A stretch of 64,000 nucleotides of DNA from an uncultured Pelagibacteraceae bacterium (lineage in GTDB: Bacteria > Pseudomonadota > Alphaproteobacteria > Pelagibacterales > Pelagibacteraceae). Below the pieces are notes generated by a model. The model searched no databases. It was given only the letters and a program-made list of their open reading frames with translations, and had not been told where the DNA came from. The stretch is from the NCBI GenBank assembly GCA_902517865.1, contig CABYDT010000001.1:27862-91861 (forward strand). Direction: 5' to 3'. Below are positions 51,419 through 59,209 of the stretch, in pieces; within the stretch, counting starts at the first letter, position 1, and every line of letters begins with the position of its first letter. The position numbers and the translations under genes were made by a program.

Positions 51419-51967
51419 ATGTGGCTTAAATTTGAAAAAGACCAATTACCGCTCTTTACTAGAATAATTTTATTCTTTCAAAAAAAGAAATTTGGCTTTG
51501 ACCTAAATCCGACAAAAGCTTGGGGTACTATTCCAAGGTTAATGCTTGGAGTAAATTTTTTATTTAAATTGATATCAAGCAAAAAATCTGGGATTGATGC
51601 ATGTTTAAGAACTCTTATTTCGGTTAAGATTTCACAAATTAATAATTGTGAATTTTGTGTTGATATGAACAGCTATTTATTTCTCGAATCTAAAGGAGAA
51701 ACAAAGAAAATAGATCAGCTCAAGTTTTGGAAAGAGAGTGGGATTTATTCTATGAGAGAGCAGATTGCTCTTGAATACGCTGAGACGATTACAATTACAG
51801 GCAGAAACGTTACTGAAGATCTTCAAGCAAGATTACTTCAACATTTTAAAAAAAAAGAAATTATTGAGCTTACGGCCATCGTTGCTTTTCAAAATTTATC
51901 AAGCAAATTTAATAGCGCTCTCAATATTAAACCTAATGGCTTTTGCGACATTAATAAAACTAAATAA
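51419..51967 (+). CDS. Carboxymuconolactone decarboxylase (AhpD-fold) family protein
   Basis: A 182-residue all-helical protein. The CMD motif appears as NNCEFCVDMNSYLFLESKG, about residue 78, keeping both cysteines of CxxC but with Asn where AhpD has its catalytic histidine. The upstream block RTLISVKISQINNCEF and downstream REQIALEYAETIT are typical of the family. It may act as a peroxidase or thiol reductase. Relatives occur in gene clusters with radical SAM enzymes and TIGR04283-type transferases. It is divergent from msrB and convergent with the fusion gene. Confidence 0.85.
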   Translation: MWLKFEKDQLPLFTRIILFFQKKKFGFDLNPTKAWGTIPRLMLGVNFLFKLISSKKSGIDACLRTLISVKISQINNCEFCVDMNSYLFLESKGETKKIDQLKFWKESGIYSMREQIALEYAETITITGRNVTEDLQARLLQHFKKKEIIELTAIVAFQNLSSKFNSALNIKPNGFCDINKTK

Positions 51968-53276
51968 ATATTTTTTTATTTAACCTCAAGAAATTAAGCA
52001 AATCTTTTTGCTCATTAGTCACATAAGCTTCATTTAATTTTAATTGATCATATACTTTCTTAAGATCCAGGGTAATATCAACATCAGAATATATTTTTTT
52101 AGAAATATTTACTTGATTTAGACGACTCCTTAATGTCTTCATCACTGAAGTCGTTGAAGATTGAATTTTACTTAAACAATTAATTATATTTTGATCTTTA
52201 CTCAACATAAAACAAAACCCTCCATCATCCGTTTGCAAGAAAAGATTTTCTTTTTCTAACTTATTTGAAAAAGCATCATTTAGATCTTTTGAATTTAGTG
52301 TAGGAATATCAGAGCCAAGGAGCGCTACTTTGCCAACAGTTTTTAACGCTAATTCACTTACTTCACTCATAACTAGACTTAAGTCTTGATCTTGATTAAG
52401 GAACTTTCCTTGATGAATGTTGCTTAATAATTTTAAATTTTCTTCATCTTTGTTCTTGCAGACTTTGATGAATTGAATTTTATTTTTATTATTTAATCTT
52501 TTAAGATTTTGATTGGTAATATTTATGAATTTTTTATTTAATTCGTTAACAAACTCGTTATTTAATTCTCGCCTTAATCTTGATTTACTTTCATTTGATT
52601 TTGGATCTTTCAAGAAGGTTGCAAGGACTACGCTCTTATTTTGTTTGCGAAACTTAATAGTTTGTGAGACAGTCTTCGATAAAGTCTTTAAAGTTTGAAA
52701 AATTTTATTATTAATGTATTTCTTTGCAGAGGTGACTATGTGTTTATTGATGATATCTAGTTTAATATTAAGCGATTTAATTCGCCAAATAAACTCGTGA
52801 TCTTCTCCCTCTAACAAATTCTCATTAAACGGTCCAATGAAGTTAAACAATTTCCTAGTAATCAAAAAGGATTGATCTCCAAAGGGGATAGAAAAAGCCT
52901 TAGTTCTTATATTTGCTCCAGCTGCAATCCACCAACAACTTGCTTCATTAAATTTAAGTAAGAACGTTGTTAATGCAAATTTATTTATTGAATTTAAGTC
53001 AGAGGAGTTAATATTTTCTATATCTGAGTCTAAATGCAAGAACCATAGAATATCTCGAGTTGATAAATCAACACCTTTGTTTAAAGCCTTGGCCCTTGAT
53101 GAATTTCTTAATAAATGTAATTGATCTGACTCAATTTTTTCTTGGTTGATAAATTCATTTGACTCGTCAACAACTAGGATAATCTCACACCCTTTAAACT
53201 TTTCTTTTATTTGATTTATAAGCCTGAAATCACTCTCGTAATTTCCAACGGGAATTATAATACTTAAATTGATCAT
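51960..53276 (-). CDS. Fusion of TIGR04283-like glycosyltransferase and TIGR04282-like (DUF2064) transferase
   Basis: A 438-residue two-domain protein. Residues 1-215 are a GT-A transferase: LSIIIPVGNYESD, then NSSRAKALNKGVDLSTRDILWFLHLDSDIE and SIPFGDQSFLITRKLFNFIG. Residues 215-430 resemble DUF2064: VVLATFLKDPKSNESKSRL, ALLGSDIPTLNSKDL and TDDGGFCFML. Both families were named as 'rSAM/selenodomain-associated transferases' and later tied to arsenosugar synthesis. The GT domain is degenerate in places, for example VGNYES where N-E-A is common. Its ATG overlaps the 52-codon ORF stop as ATGA. The substrate is unknown. Confidence 0.85.
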   Translation of the reverse strand: MINLSIIIPVGNYESDFRLINQIKEKFKGCEIILVVDESNEFINQEKIESDQLHLLRNSSRAKALNKGVDLSTRDILWFLHLDSDIENINSSDLNSINKFALTTFLLKFNEASCWWIAAGANIRTKAFSIPFGDQSFLITRKLFNFIGPFNENLLEGEDHEFIWRIKSLNIKLDIINKHIVTSAKKYINNKIFQTLKTLSKTVSQTIKFRKQNKSVVLATFLKDPKSNESKSRLRRELNNEFVNELNKKFINITNQNLKRLNNKNKIQFIKVCKNKDEENLKLLSNIHQGKFLNQDQDLSLVMSEVSELALKTVGKVALLGSDIPTLNSKDLNDAFSNKLEKENLFLQTDDGGFCFMLSKDQNIINCLSKIQSSTTSVMKTLRSRLNQVNISKKIYSDVDITLDLKKVYDQLKLNEAYVTNEQKDLLNFLRLNKKIFI

Positions 53277-53431
53277 TTACTTTTAAATAAATCTCTTAAT
53301 GTCCCAATGGAAATAAACCAATATAACCTTAGTTTGTTCCAAAAACCCTTCTTCTTACTCAAAAGATAATACTTATCTATTCCACACTTTGTTTTAATAA
53401 AGTTTTTAATGTTTGGTTTTGAATCTTTCAT
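53273..53431 (-). CDS. Unannotated 52-residue basic protein in the radical SAM cluster
   Basis: The ATG at 53431 lies inside the 3' end of the VTT gene (26-base overlap). The frame reads MKDSKPNIKNFIKTKC..., ends KSK, and its TGA overlaps the fusion-gene ATG (ATGA). Overlaps at both ends and an open frame through the whole gap argue for a real, translationally coupled gene. It has 13 lysines among 52 residues, one cysteine, and an aromatic stretch (GFWNKLRLYWFISIG). No family recognised. It could be a small partner protein of the membrane or transferase components, or much less likely a modified peptide. Confidence 0.6.
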   Translation of the reverse strand: MKDSKPNIKNFIKTKCGIDKYYLLSKKKGFWNKLRLYWFISIGTLRDLFKSK

Positions 53432-54113
53432 AAATCCTTTTCGTTATTATAGGCAAAAGCCCTATCGCTGATAATGAAATAATCACTTTCATTGTTAGGA
53501 TGTCTTCCAAATTATTGATTTGTGATAATTGTTTTCCGGCATTAACGAATAAGATTGTAGCAGGTAACATTCCTAACTGAGAAATCCAATAAAAATTAGT
53601 CCACTTCATATTCGTTAAGCCAAACGTTAAGTTGATAATAAAAAAGGGGAAAATTGGACTTAACCTTAAAAAGAATAAATATAATAATCCTTCCTCCTTA
53701 ATGCCTTGGTTAACTTTACTTAGGTATTTTTTGTATTTTGCTTGAAATAAATCTTTGAATAAATATCTTGATAATAAAAAGCATAAAGTAGATCCTATTG
53801 TACTAGCAAAAGAGGTTAAGATCACGCCAGGTAATAATCCAAAAAGTGCTCCGGCAAGTAAAGTTTTTAACAATGATATAGGAAGCGCAAGTGCCGTAAC
53901 TATAATGTAAGCAAAAAAGAACAGTAGATAATAAAATAAAAATCTCTCATCGATAAATAACTGTAGATCTCCATATCGTTGCTTAATAACTTTAAAGCTC
54001 AAAAAGTCATCATAGTTTAATCCAACAATGATGATTAAGGTTAAAAATATGAAAATAACGATCTTTTTATTTAACTGCAGCTTGATCCTCCAAGAACACA
54101 AAACTTTGAACAA
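53406..54113 (-). CDS. TVP38/TMEM64 (VTT domain) membrane protein
   Basis: A hydrophobic protein of up to 235 residues with about six membrane segments. The VTT/DedA-like core is visible as LPISLLKTLLAGALFGLLPGVILTSFASTIGSTLCFLLSR and FFLRLSPIFPFFIINLTFGLTNM. The family is linked to lipid scrambling or transport. The first ATG (54113) lies 43 bases inside the radical SAM gene. A GGAGG sits six bases before an in-frame CTG at 54080, which would give a start of (M)QLNKKIVIF and a better helix boundary. The true start is unresolved. Confidence 0.88.
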   Translation of the reverse strand: MFKVLCSWRIKLQLNKKIVIFIFLTLIIIVGLNYDDFLSFKVIKQRYGDLQLFIDERFLFYYLLFFFAYIIVTALALPISLLKTLLAGALFGLLPGVILTSFASTIGSTLCFLLSRYLFKDLFQAKYKKYLSKVNQGIKEEGLLYLFFLRLSPIFPFFIINLTFGLTNMKWTNFYWISQLGMLPATILFVNAGKQLSQINNLEDILTMKVIISLSAIGLLPIITKRIYERFKTKH

Positions 54114-54973
54114 TGTGGATGATTAAGGTAAATTCTTTGCATTGAATCTTTTAGAGTTGGGCCAAGATCAAAAGCTTCGTCGTAAGGCAGTAAAGTACAA
54201 GCGATGACCGACGGCTTTTCTTTTCCTTTCTTCTTAACTATCATTCGTGAAGATGAACACATCACACTTTCTGGTTTTTTATTTAAGATTGACCAACATT
54301 CCGTTGTGATTTCTGGTGTATCTTCTTTAACGTTCATCTCTGTAAAGGTAACTAAATCTTTAGTTGAACTAGAGTTAATTGGTAATTCGTGTTTTATAAT
54401 AAATTCTTTAAATTTTTTTCTTGTTTGCTCTTCGCTTTCGCCCCACATCAATCTAGTCGCAAGGCTCATCTTAAAATTATTATCTCTCAACCATTTAACT
54501 CCTTCAATCATTGGTATATAACTATTTTGACCTCTAATTTTCTCGTGTTTTTTTTGATCAACGTGATCAATAGAAATCCTGAAAGTTAATTTGTCTTTAT
54601 TAAGATTTAATATTTCTGATCTCTTGTTTAGCATTGGTTTCATTGCATTTGTTAAGACTAGAACTTCAACATCTTGCTGAACCGAGTGATTTAACATCTT
54701 AGTAAAATCTTTGTTTAAGAACGGTTCTCCACCGGTAAATCCTATCTCTAATAAATTCAATCCTTCTTCTTTTGCCTCGATCATAAATTTCAAATATTCA
54801 TCAAAACTTAAGTAAGATAACCTGTCATTAGTTGGACTGCTTTCAATGTAACAATTCTTGCAGGTTAGATTACATAATGTACCCGTGTTAAACCACAAAG
54901 TTTTAAGATTTTTAGCTTCTATAAAGGCCCTTGCTTTACCTTCGGCAGTTAATGTTAAGTTATTAAATTTCAC
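54071..54973 (-). CDS. Radical SAM enzyme, function unknown
   Basis: A 300-residue protein with the CxxxCxxC cluster motif at Cys34, Cys38 and Cys41 (TLCNLTCKNCYIESS), the SAM-binding GFTGGEPFLNKDF block near residue 80, and TFRISIDHVDQKKHEKIRG. The last third contains several extra cysteines (CWSIL, MCSSSRM, ACTLLPYDE and HCSKFCVLGGSSCS at the very end), suggesting an auxiliary iron-sulfur cluster as in SPASM/twitch proteins. It is unlike ArsS, which carries a different N-terminal motif, though the neighbours are ArsS-associated families. It is first in a four-gene overlapping cluster. Confidence 0.88.
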   Translation of the reverse strand: MKFNNLTLTAEGKARAFIEAKNLKTLWFNTGTLCNLTCKNCYIESSPTNDRLSYLSFDEYLKFMIEAKEEGLNLLEIGFTGGEPFLNKDFTKMLNHSVQQDVEVLVLTNAMKPMLNKRSEILNLNKDKLTFRISIDHVDQKKHEKIRGQNSYIPMIEGVKWLRDNNFKMSLATRLMWGESEEQTRKKFKEFIIKHELPINSSSTKDLVTFTEMNVKEDTPEITTECWSILNKKPESVMCSSSRMIVKKKGKEKPSVIACTLLPYDEAFDLGPTLKDSMQRIYLNHPHCSKFCVLGGSSCS

Positions 54974-55054
54974 TATAATAAAATATAAACTGAGCTAGGT
55001 ATTTTGCAAAAATAAAATTATCATATCAATGAAAAAGTGTAATTTAGTCGCGAT

Positions 55055-55071
55055 ACCTGGCAACAGAACGC
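55055..55071 (+). repeat. Direct repeat copy 2 (probable att site, right end)
   Basis: An exact 17-base copy of the tmRNA 3' segment at 50881-50897, 4.17 kb downstream in the same orientation. The bases before it (GTCGCGAT) do not continue the tmRNA, so this is a fragment and not a second gene. It lies alone in a 202-base intergenic gap between the radical SAM gene and the flavodoxin-fold gene. Confidence 0.85.
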
Positions 55072-55175
55072 TCCTTAAAAATAATTAAATTATTTTTTTA
55101 AATTTTTTAAATATTGGTCTAAATGTTGAAAAATGCTATATTTTTTCTAAATTATAGTCAAACGTATCAAGGTTT

Positions 55176-55784
55176 ATGAAAAATATTTTTATAGCATTCG
55201 GACATCATAATACTAAGAATTCTTTTAATGCTTCAATCAGAGACACCTTTATCGATGAAGCCCGAAAATGCGGACATAGCATTGATCTTGTAAATTTATT
55301 TGATGAACAAGAAAAGCTACCGTTTTATAATCAGAATATTAATCCACCACCACAACTTGTTTTAGATTATAGAAAACGATTAGAAAAATGTGATGTAATG
55401 ATGCTAATAGGAAGTTGCAATAATTTAAGACTCAACTCTATTCTTGAGAATTGGATTGACTGGGTTCTGCACCCTAAATGGTTTTTTACGTATAGATCAC
55501 TTTTACCTGGCAACAAATATTTTAAAAACTATGGGTACCCAGTTGCTGGCGCTATGAAAGGCAAGCTCGGTGTCGTATCGATTACATACGGAGGGCCTAT
55601 GATTAGTTATCAAAGTTTTTCATTTTTTGATAATATTCCATACAGAAGATTAAAAAAATCTGTTTTTCAATTGGGTGGGTTAAAAACAAAATATTTACGC
55701 TTTTATTCCGTCTTGCCAGAGATGGAAGAAAAAGAATTTGAAAATCACATGTTAAAAGTAAGAAAATTTGTAAAAAGTTTATAA
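55176..55784 (+). CDS. Flavodoxin-fold NAD(P)H oxidoreductase (KefF/NQO1 family)
   Basis: A 202-residue FMN protein of the flavodoxin_2 group. The phosphate-loop region reads AFGHHNTKNSFNASIRDTFIDEA. WIDWVLHPKWFFTYRS and GKLGVVSITYGGP resemble the flavin-contacting segments of quinone reductases. The gene follows an AT-rich spacer with no strong promoter signal. It lies just outside the right end of the putative island. A role as quinone or nitro reductase is inferred from the family. Confidence 0.82.
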   Translation: MKNIFIAFGHHNTKNSFNASIRDTFIDEARKCGHSIDLVNLFDEQEKLPFYNQNINPPPQLVLDYRKRLEKCDVMMLIGSCNNLRLNSILENWIDWVLHPKWFFTYRSLLPGNKYFKNYGYPVAGAMKGKLGVVSITYGGPMISYQSFSFFDNIPYRRLKKSVFQLGGLKTKYLRFYSVLPEMEEKEFENHMLKVRKFVKSL

Positions 55785-55846
55785 ATATTAAATATTGCTA
55801 CATTAAATTTCTTTAATATTTTTATAAAATATGTATTTAAATATTA

Positions 55847-57205
55847 ATGCAAAAGTCAAATAAATACTTATTTATTATTATTATTTTACTTTTAATAATA
55901 ATTACCGCAGGGGTATTCATTGAAAGGAAAAATTCATCCTCAAAAAAGTTTGAAATTGGGATTTTAAGCGAGCAATTAAAAGTTAAAAACCAACAACTTG
56001 CAAAAATACAAAAAAAATTAAGCGCAAAAGATATTAATCTACAGGATATCATTAACGATGGATTTCTAAGGTTTGATACTGCCATCTTTAATAAAAGTAT
56101 TAATGAAAAACTGACATTTAGTAAATTTAAAACACAAGATATTCTTTTTTCCAAAAATGGTTATGCTCTGGGAAGCTCTTATTTAGAATTTGATGATAAC
56201 AAAATATATTTAGCTTCAGGAAATGGAATATTTGCTTACTCAGAATTTAATGGCAAAATTGAAAAGCTTAAAATAATTAACTCGAATATTAAAAGCATCA
56301 TTACCTATGATAAATTCTACGAAACTTCTCAATATGGCATAAAAGATATTTTGATCTATGAAGGTAATTTATATGTGTCATTTTTTAATGAAAAATTTAA
56401 AGATTGTTACAACCTATCAATAATAAAATCAAAGTTAAGCACAGAGAATCTTAATTTTAGTTTATTTTATGAACCAAAAAAATGTATTAAGAAAAAAAAT
56501 AAGTACGGTGAGTTTTGGGCTCACCAAGGAGCCGGGGGTAGAATGGTGCCTTACAAAAATAATCAGATTTTATTTACAACAGGTGATTTTCGATACAGAA
56601 CTTTAGCACAAAATAAAAATAGTGATTACGCTAAAATACTTAAAATTAATTTAATTAATGGTGAAAGCAAAATTGTTTCAATGGGCCATAGAAATCCTCA
56701 AGGAATATTTTATAACATTAAAGATGATTATATTATTTCAACTGAGCACGGTCCCAAGGGAGGTGATGAAATAAATATTAATAAAAATCCTGACGTTAAA
56801 ATGAAAAATTATGGCTGGCCTATCTCATCATACGGAGACCATTACGCCAAGCATTATACTAAGGAACAAATTGCAAAAGCGCCTTTGTATAAGTCGCATA
56901 AAAAATATGGTTTTGAAGAACCAATAAAATATTTTGTACCTTCAATAGGTATTAGTGAAATAATAATGATTTCCGATGAATTATCTGAACATGAATTTTT
57001 AGTAGGATCAATGGGATCGGAAATTAAAGAAGGTGATTTAAGTCTGCATTATATAAAGCTCAATAAAAACAAAACGAAAGTTATTGATCATAATATTGTC
57101 ACAATAGGAGAGAGAATAAGAGATATGATATTTTTAAAAGAAAAAAAAATAGCTCTTTTATTTTTGGAAACTTCATCCTCGATTGGGATTTTAACTATAA
57201 ACTAA
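55847..57205 (+). CDS. Membrane-anchored sugar-dehydrogenase-like (PQQ/GSDH family) propeller
   Basis: A 452-residue protein with an N-terminal transmembrane anchor (residues 7-25), a short coiled coil (residues 40-60), then a six-bladed propeller. The family hallmarks are present in order: HQGAGGRMVP, GHRNPQGIFY, STEHGPKGGDEINI and NYGWPISSYG. These hold the cofactor and calcium site in soluble glucose dehydrogenase-type enzymes. PQQ synthesis genes are not in the window, so cofactor and activity are uncertain. It is followed by the GINT1-like fusion after one base. Confidence 0.85.
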   Translation: MQKSNKYLFIIIILLLIIITAGVFIERKNSSSKKFEIGILSEQLKVKNQQLAKIQKKLSAKDINLQDIINDGFLRFDTAIFNKSINEKLTFSKFKTQDILFSKNGYALGSSYLEFDDNKIYLASGNGIFAYSEFNGKIEKLKIINSNIKSIITYDKFYETSQYGIKDILIYEGNLYVSFFNEKFKDCYNLSIIKSKLSTENLNFSLFYEPKKCIKKKNKYGEFWAHQGAGGRMVPYKNNQILFTTGDFRYRTLAQNKNSDYAKILKINLINGESKIVSMGHRNPQGIFYNIKDDYIISTEHGPKGGDEININKNPDVKMKNYGWPISSYGDHYAKHYTKEQIAKAPLYKSHKKYGFEEPIKYFVPSIGISEIIMISDELSEHEFLVGSMGSEIKEGDLSLHYIKLNKNKTKVIDHNIVTIGERIRDMIFLKEKKIALLFLETSSSIGILTIN

Positions 57206-57206
57206 A

Positions 57207-58808
57207 TTGGAAAATAGTAATTTAAGAATTGGAATTTTGGCAGATGATAAGTTTAATTATCAATTCATTCGTGAATTATTAATTTGGGCTGAGAAGCAAA
57301 ATAACATTAATATTACGCATCTTTTTATACACACGCCACAAAGGAATAGTGTTAAAATTAATTTAAGTATATTTAAAAAAATTACTTTTTTTTTTATTTC
57401 TCTTTTTGAAAAATTTTTTTTATTCTTTTTCAAAAAATACAAATATTATTTAGATAAATCCGATGTAAGCAATTATTTTTCGAAAATTGTTATTTTAAAC
57501 GGAACTTATTCAAAGAGTGGTATTTTTTTAGATTTTGGGACTGATGACATAAAGAAAGTCAAAAGTGAGCAAATAGACTTATTGATTAGATCTGGATCTG
57601 GAATATTAAGAGGTGGTATTTTAAATTGTTGTAAATACGGAGTAATTTCATTTCATCATGGAGATAATACAAAGTATAGAGGAAGTCCCCCTGGCTTCTG
57701 GGAGGTATATTATAAAGAGGATCAAACTGGTTTTGTATTACAACAACTAAATAATACCTTGGATGGAGGTAAAGTAATTGAAAGAGGAGAGTTCAAAACT
57801 CAGTTTTTTTATTTACTAAACCAGGCTTTCATATTTAAAAAAAGTTTATTTTATTTAAAAAGGGCACTACTAAATATTCAAAATCAAAAAGAGATAGTAT
57901 TCAAAGATTTCAAGCCAATATCAAAAAAAATATTTAAGTTACCTAGTATTTATTACCAATTAATTTATATTTTAAAATTATTTAACAGATTAATAATCAA
58001 ATTAATTAATCAAAAGATTTTAAAAAAAAATTTAATTTGGAAAGTTGCATATAATTTTGATAACTCAAAAGATCTGAATAAATCGAAAACGATAAAAAAT
58101 GATCATAATTGTTTTTTAGCTGATCCATTTATTTATGAGGCAGATAATAAAAAATATTTATTTGCAGAAGAATACGATTTTAAGAAAAAAAAAGGTCATA
58201 TTGTTTGTTTTAACGAAGAAAATAAAGAATTTAAAAATAAAAGAATTGTTTTAAATGAATTATTTCATTTATCATTTCCCTACTTATTTGAGTTTGAAAG
58301 TAAAACCTACATGTGTCCAGATACATCTTCTAATAATGATATCAGAATATATGAATGTAGAAGTTTTCCAAATGAATGGGAATTAAAAAAAGTTTTAATA
58401 AAAAACATTAAAAGCGCTGATACTATGATATTTAAGTTTGATTCAAAATGGTGGTTGTTTACTAATGAAGATAAATCAGGTTTGGAAGATTATAACTCTG
58501 AGCTATCAATTTATTATTCCGAGGATGGTCCAATTTCTGATAATTGGATCCCACATAAAAAAAATCCGGTTATTACAAATTCATTAAATGGTCGAAACGC
58601 AGGTCTTATAAAAAAAGGTGAAAAATATTTTAGAGTTTCTCAAGCACACTCTAACGATCAATATGGTAAGTATATAAATATTAATGAAATAGTAATTTTG
58701 AATGAAAAAAATTATATTGAAAAAAAACTAGAAGAAGTAAAAATTTCTCAAATTGGTAATCATCATTTATCTTGCTATGAAAATACAGTAGCTTTTGATT
58801 ACCTATAA
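57207..58808 (+). CDS. Formyltransferase-like domain fused to GINT1-like propeller
   Basis: A 533-residue protein starting at TTG, one base after the preceding stop. Residues 1-215 resemble formyl-/methionyl-tRNA formyltransferase folds: LRIGILADDKFNYQFI, GILNCCKYGVISFHHGDNTKYRGSPPGFWEV with His150, His151 and Asp153, and LDGGKVIERGEF. Residues from about 285 (CFLADPFIYEADNKKYLFAEEYD, CPDTSSNNDIRIYEC, GRNAGLIKKGEKYFRVSQ) match the propeller of the glucosamine inositolphosphorylceramide transferase type. A role in modifying a surface sugar or lipid is likely but not proved. Very AT-rich. Confidence 0.75.
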   Translation: MENSNLRIGILADDKFNYQFIRELLIWAEKQNNINITHLFIHTPQRNSVKINLSIFKKITFFFISLFEKFFLFFFKKYKYYLDKSDVSNYFSKIVILNGTYSKSGIFLDFGTDDIKKVKSEQIDLLIRSGSGILRGGILNCCKYGVISFHHGDNTKYRGSPPGFWEVYYKEDQTGFVLQQLNNTLDGGKVIERGEFKTQFFYLLNQAFIFKKSLFYLKRALLNIQNQKEIVFKDFKPISKKIFKLPSIYYQLIYILKLFNRLIIKLINQKILKKNLIWKVAYNFDNSKDLNKSKTIKNDHNCFLADPFIYEADNKKYLFAEEYDFKKKKGHIVCFNEENKEFKNKRIVLNELFHLSFPYLFEFESKTYMCPDTSSNNDIRIYECRSFPNEWELKKVLIKNIKSADTMIFKFDSKWWLFTNEDKSGLEDYNSELSIYYSEDGPISDNWIPHKKNPVITNSLNGRNAGLIKKGEKYFRVSQAHSNDQYGKYININEIVILNEKNYIEKKLEEVKISQIGNHHLSCYENTVAFDYL

Positions 58809-59180
58809 TCAACCGAGAATTTTTTTTAAATTTGGCTTAAAATATTTGGGACCTTTCATTACTTTTCCATCCTTATTATATATTGGCGATCCATTCTCAT
58901 CTAGTTTCGACATATTTGAATTTTGAACTTCATGAAAACACCTATCTAAGTCTATTCCAAATGCATGACCTGCACCATATGTAACATATAGTATGTCGGT
59001 AAGTGCGTCAGCTATCTCAATAATATCTTTTTTATTAATTGCTTCCCTAAACTCCTTTAGTTCTTCTTCTATTAGTTTTACTCGAAGGTTTTGTATTTTT
59101 TCCTCTGGAAATGTAGGCCTATTTTTAACTTCTTGTCCAAAAGTTTGCATAAATTTTTTGACATCAGTAAAATTACTCAT
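58809..59180 (-). CDS. MazG-like/PRA-PH-fold nucleotide pyrophosphohydrolase
   Basis: A 123-residue all-alpha NTP pyrophosphohydrolase. The metal-binding EEELKEFREAINKKDIIEIADALTDILYV follows the family's ExxE...ExxD arrangement. The ending KLDENGSPIYNKDGKVMKGPKYFKPNL matches phosphoribosyl-ATP pyrophosphohydrolase-like 'phage/house-cleaning' proteins. It probably removes non-canonical nucleotides. It is convergent with the GINT1-like fusion, with adjacent stops. Confidence 0.87.
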   Translation of the reverse strand: MSNFTDVKKFMQTFGQEVKNRPTFPEEKIQNLRVKLIEEELKEFREAINKKDIIEIADALTDILYVTYGAGHAFGIDLDRCFHEVQNSNMSKLDENGSPIYNKDGKVMKGPKYFKPNLKKILG

Positions 59181-59209
59181 ATATTTATAATTAATATATT
59201 AATCATTTA

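Larger units (their letters stand above)
50881..55071. mobile_element. Putative 4.2-kb genomic island at the tmRNA 3' end
   Basis: Bounded by the 17-base direct repeats of the ssrA end. It contains msrB, a CMD-family gene, the glycosyltransferase fusion, a 52-codon ORF, a VTT membrane protein and a radical SAM gene. No integrase, excisionase or transposase is present, so it may be a remnant, a cassette moved by an integrase encoded elsewhere, or an island that lost its integrase after insertion. The next gene outside (flavodoxin-fold reductase) starts about 100 bases beyond the right repeat. Confidence 0.6.

Noticed and set aside
53273..53431. Reading the 52-residue ORF as a RiPP precursor for the radical SAM enzyme
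   Set aside because: Only one cysteine, no leader/core look, no peptidase or exporter, and the gene is separated from the radical SAM gene. A partner protein is more likely.
55037..55076. A second tmRNA gene at the right repeat
   Set aside because: Only about 20 bases match; there is no tag frame, acceptor stem or T-arm.
55029..55088. A 19-codon ORF running through the right repeat
   Set aside because: Its sequence is dictated by the copied tmRNA segment, it has no ribosome-binding site, and it is not coupled to a gene.
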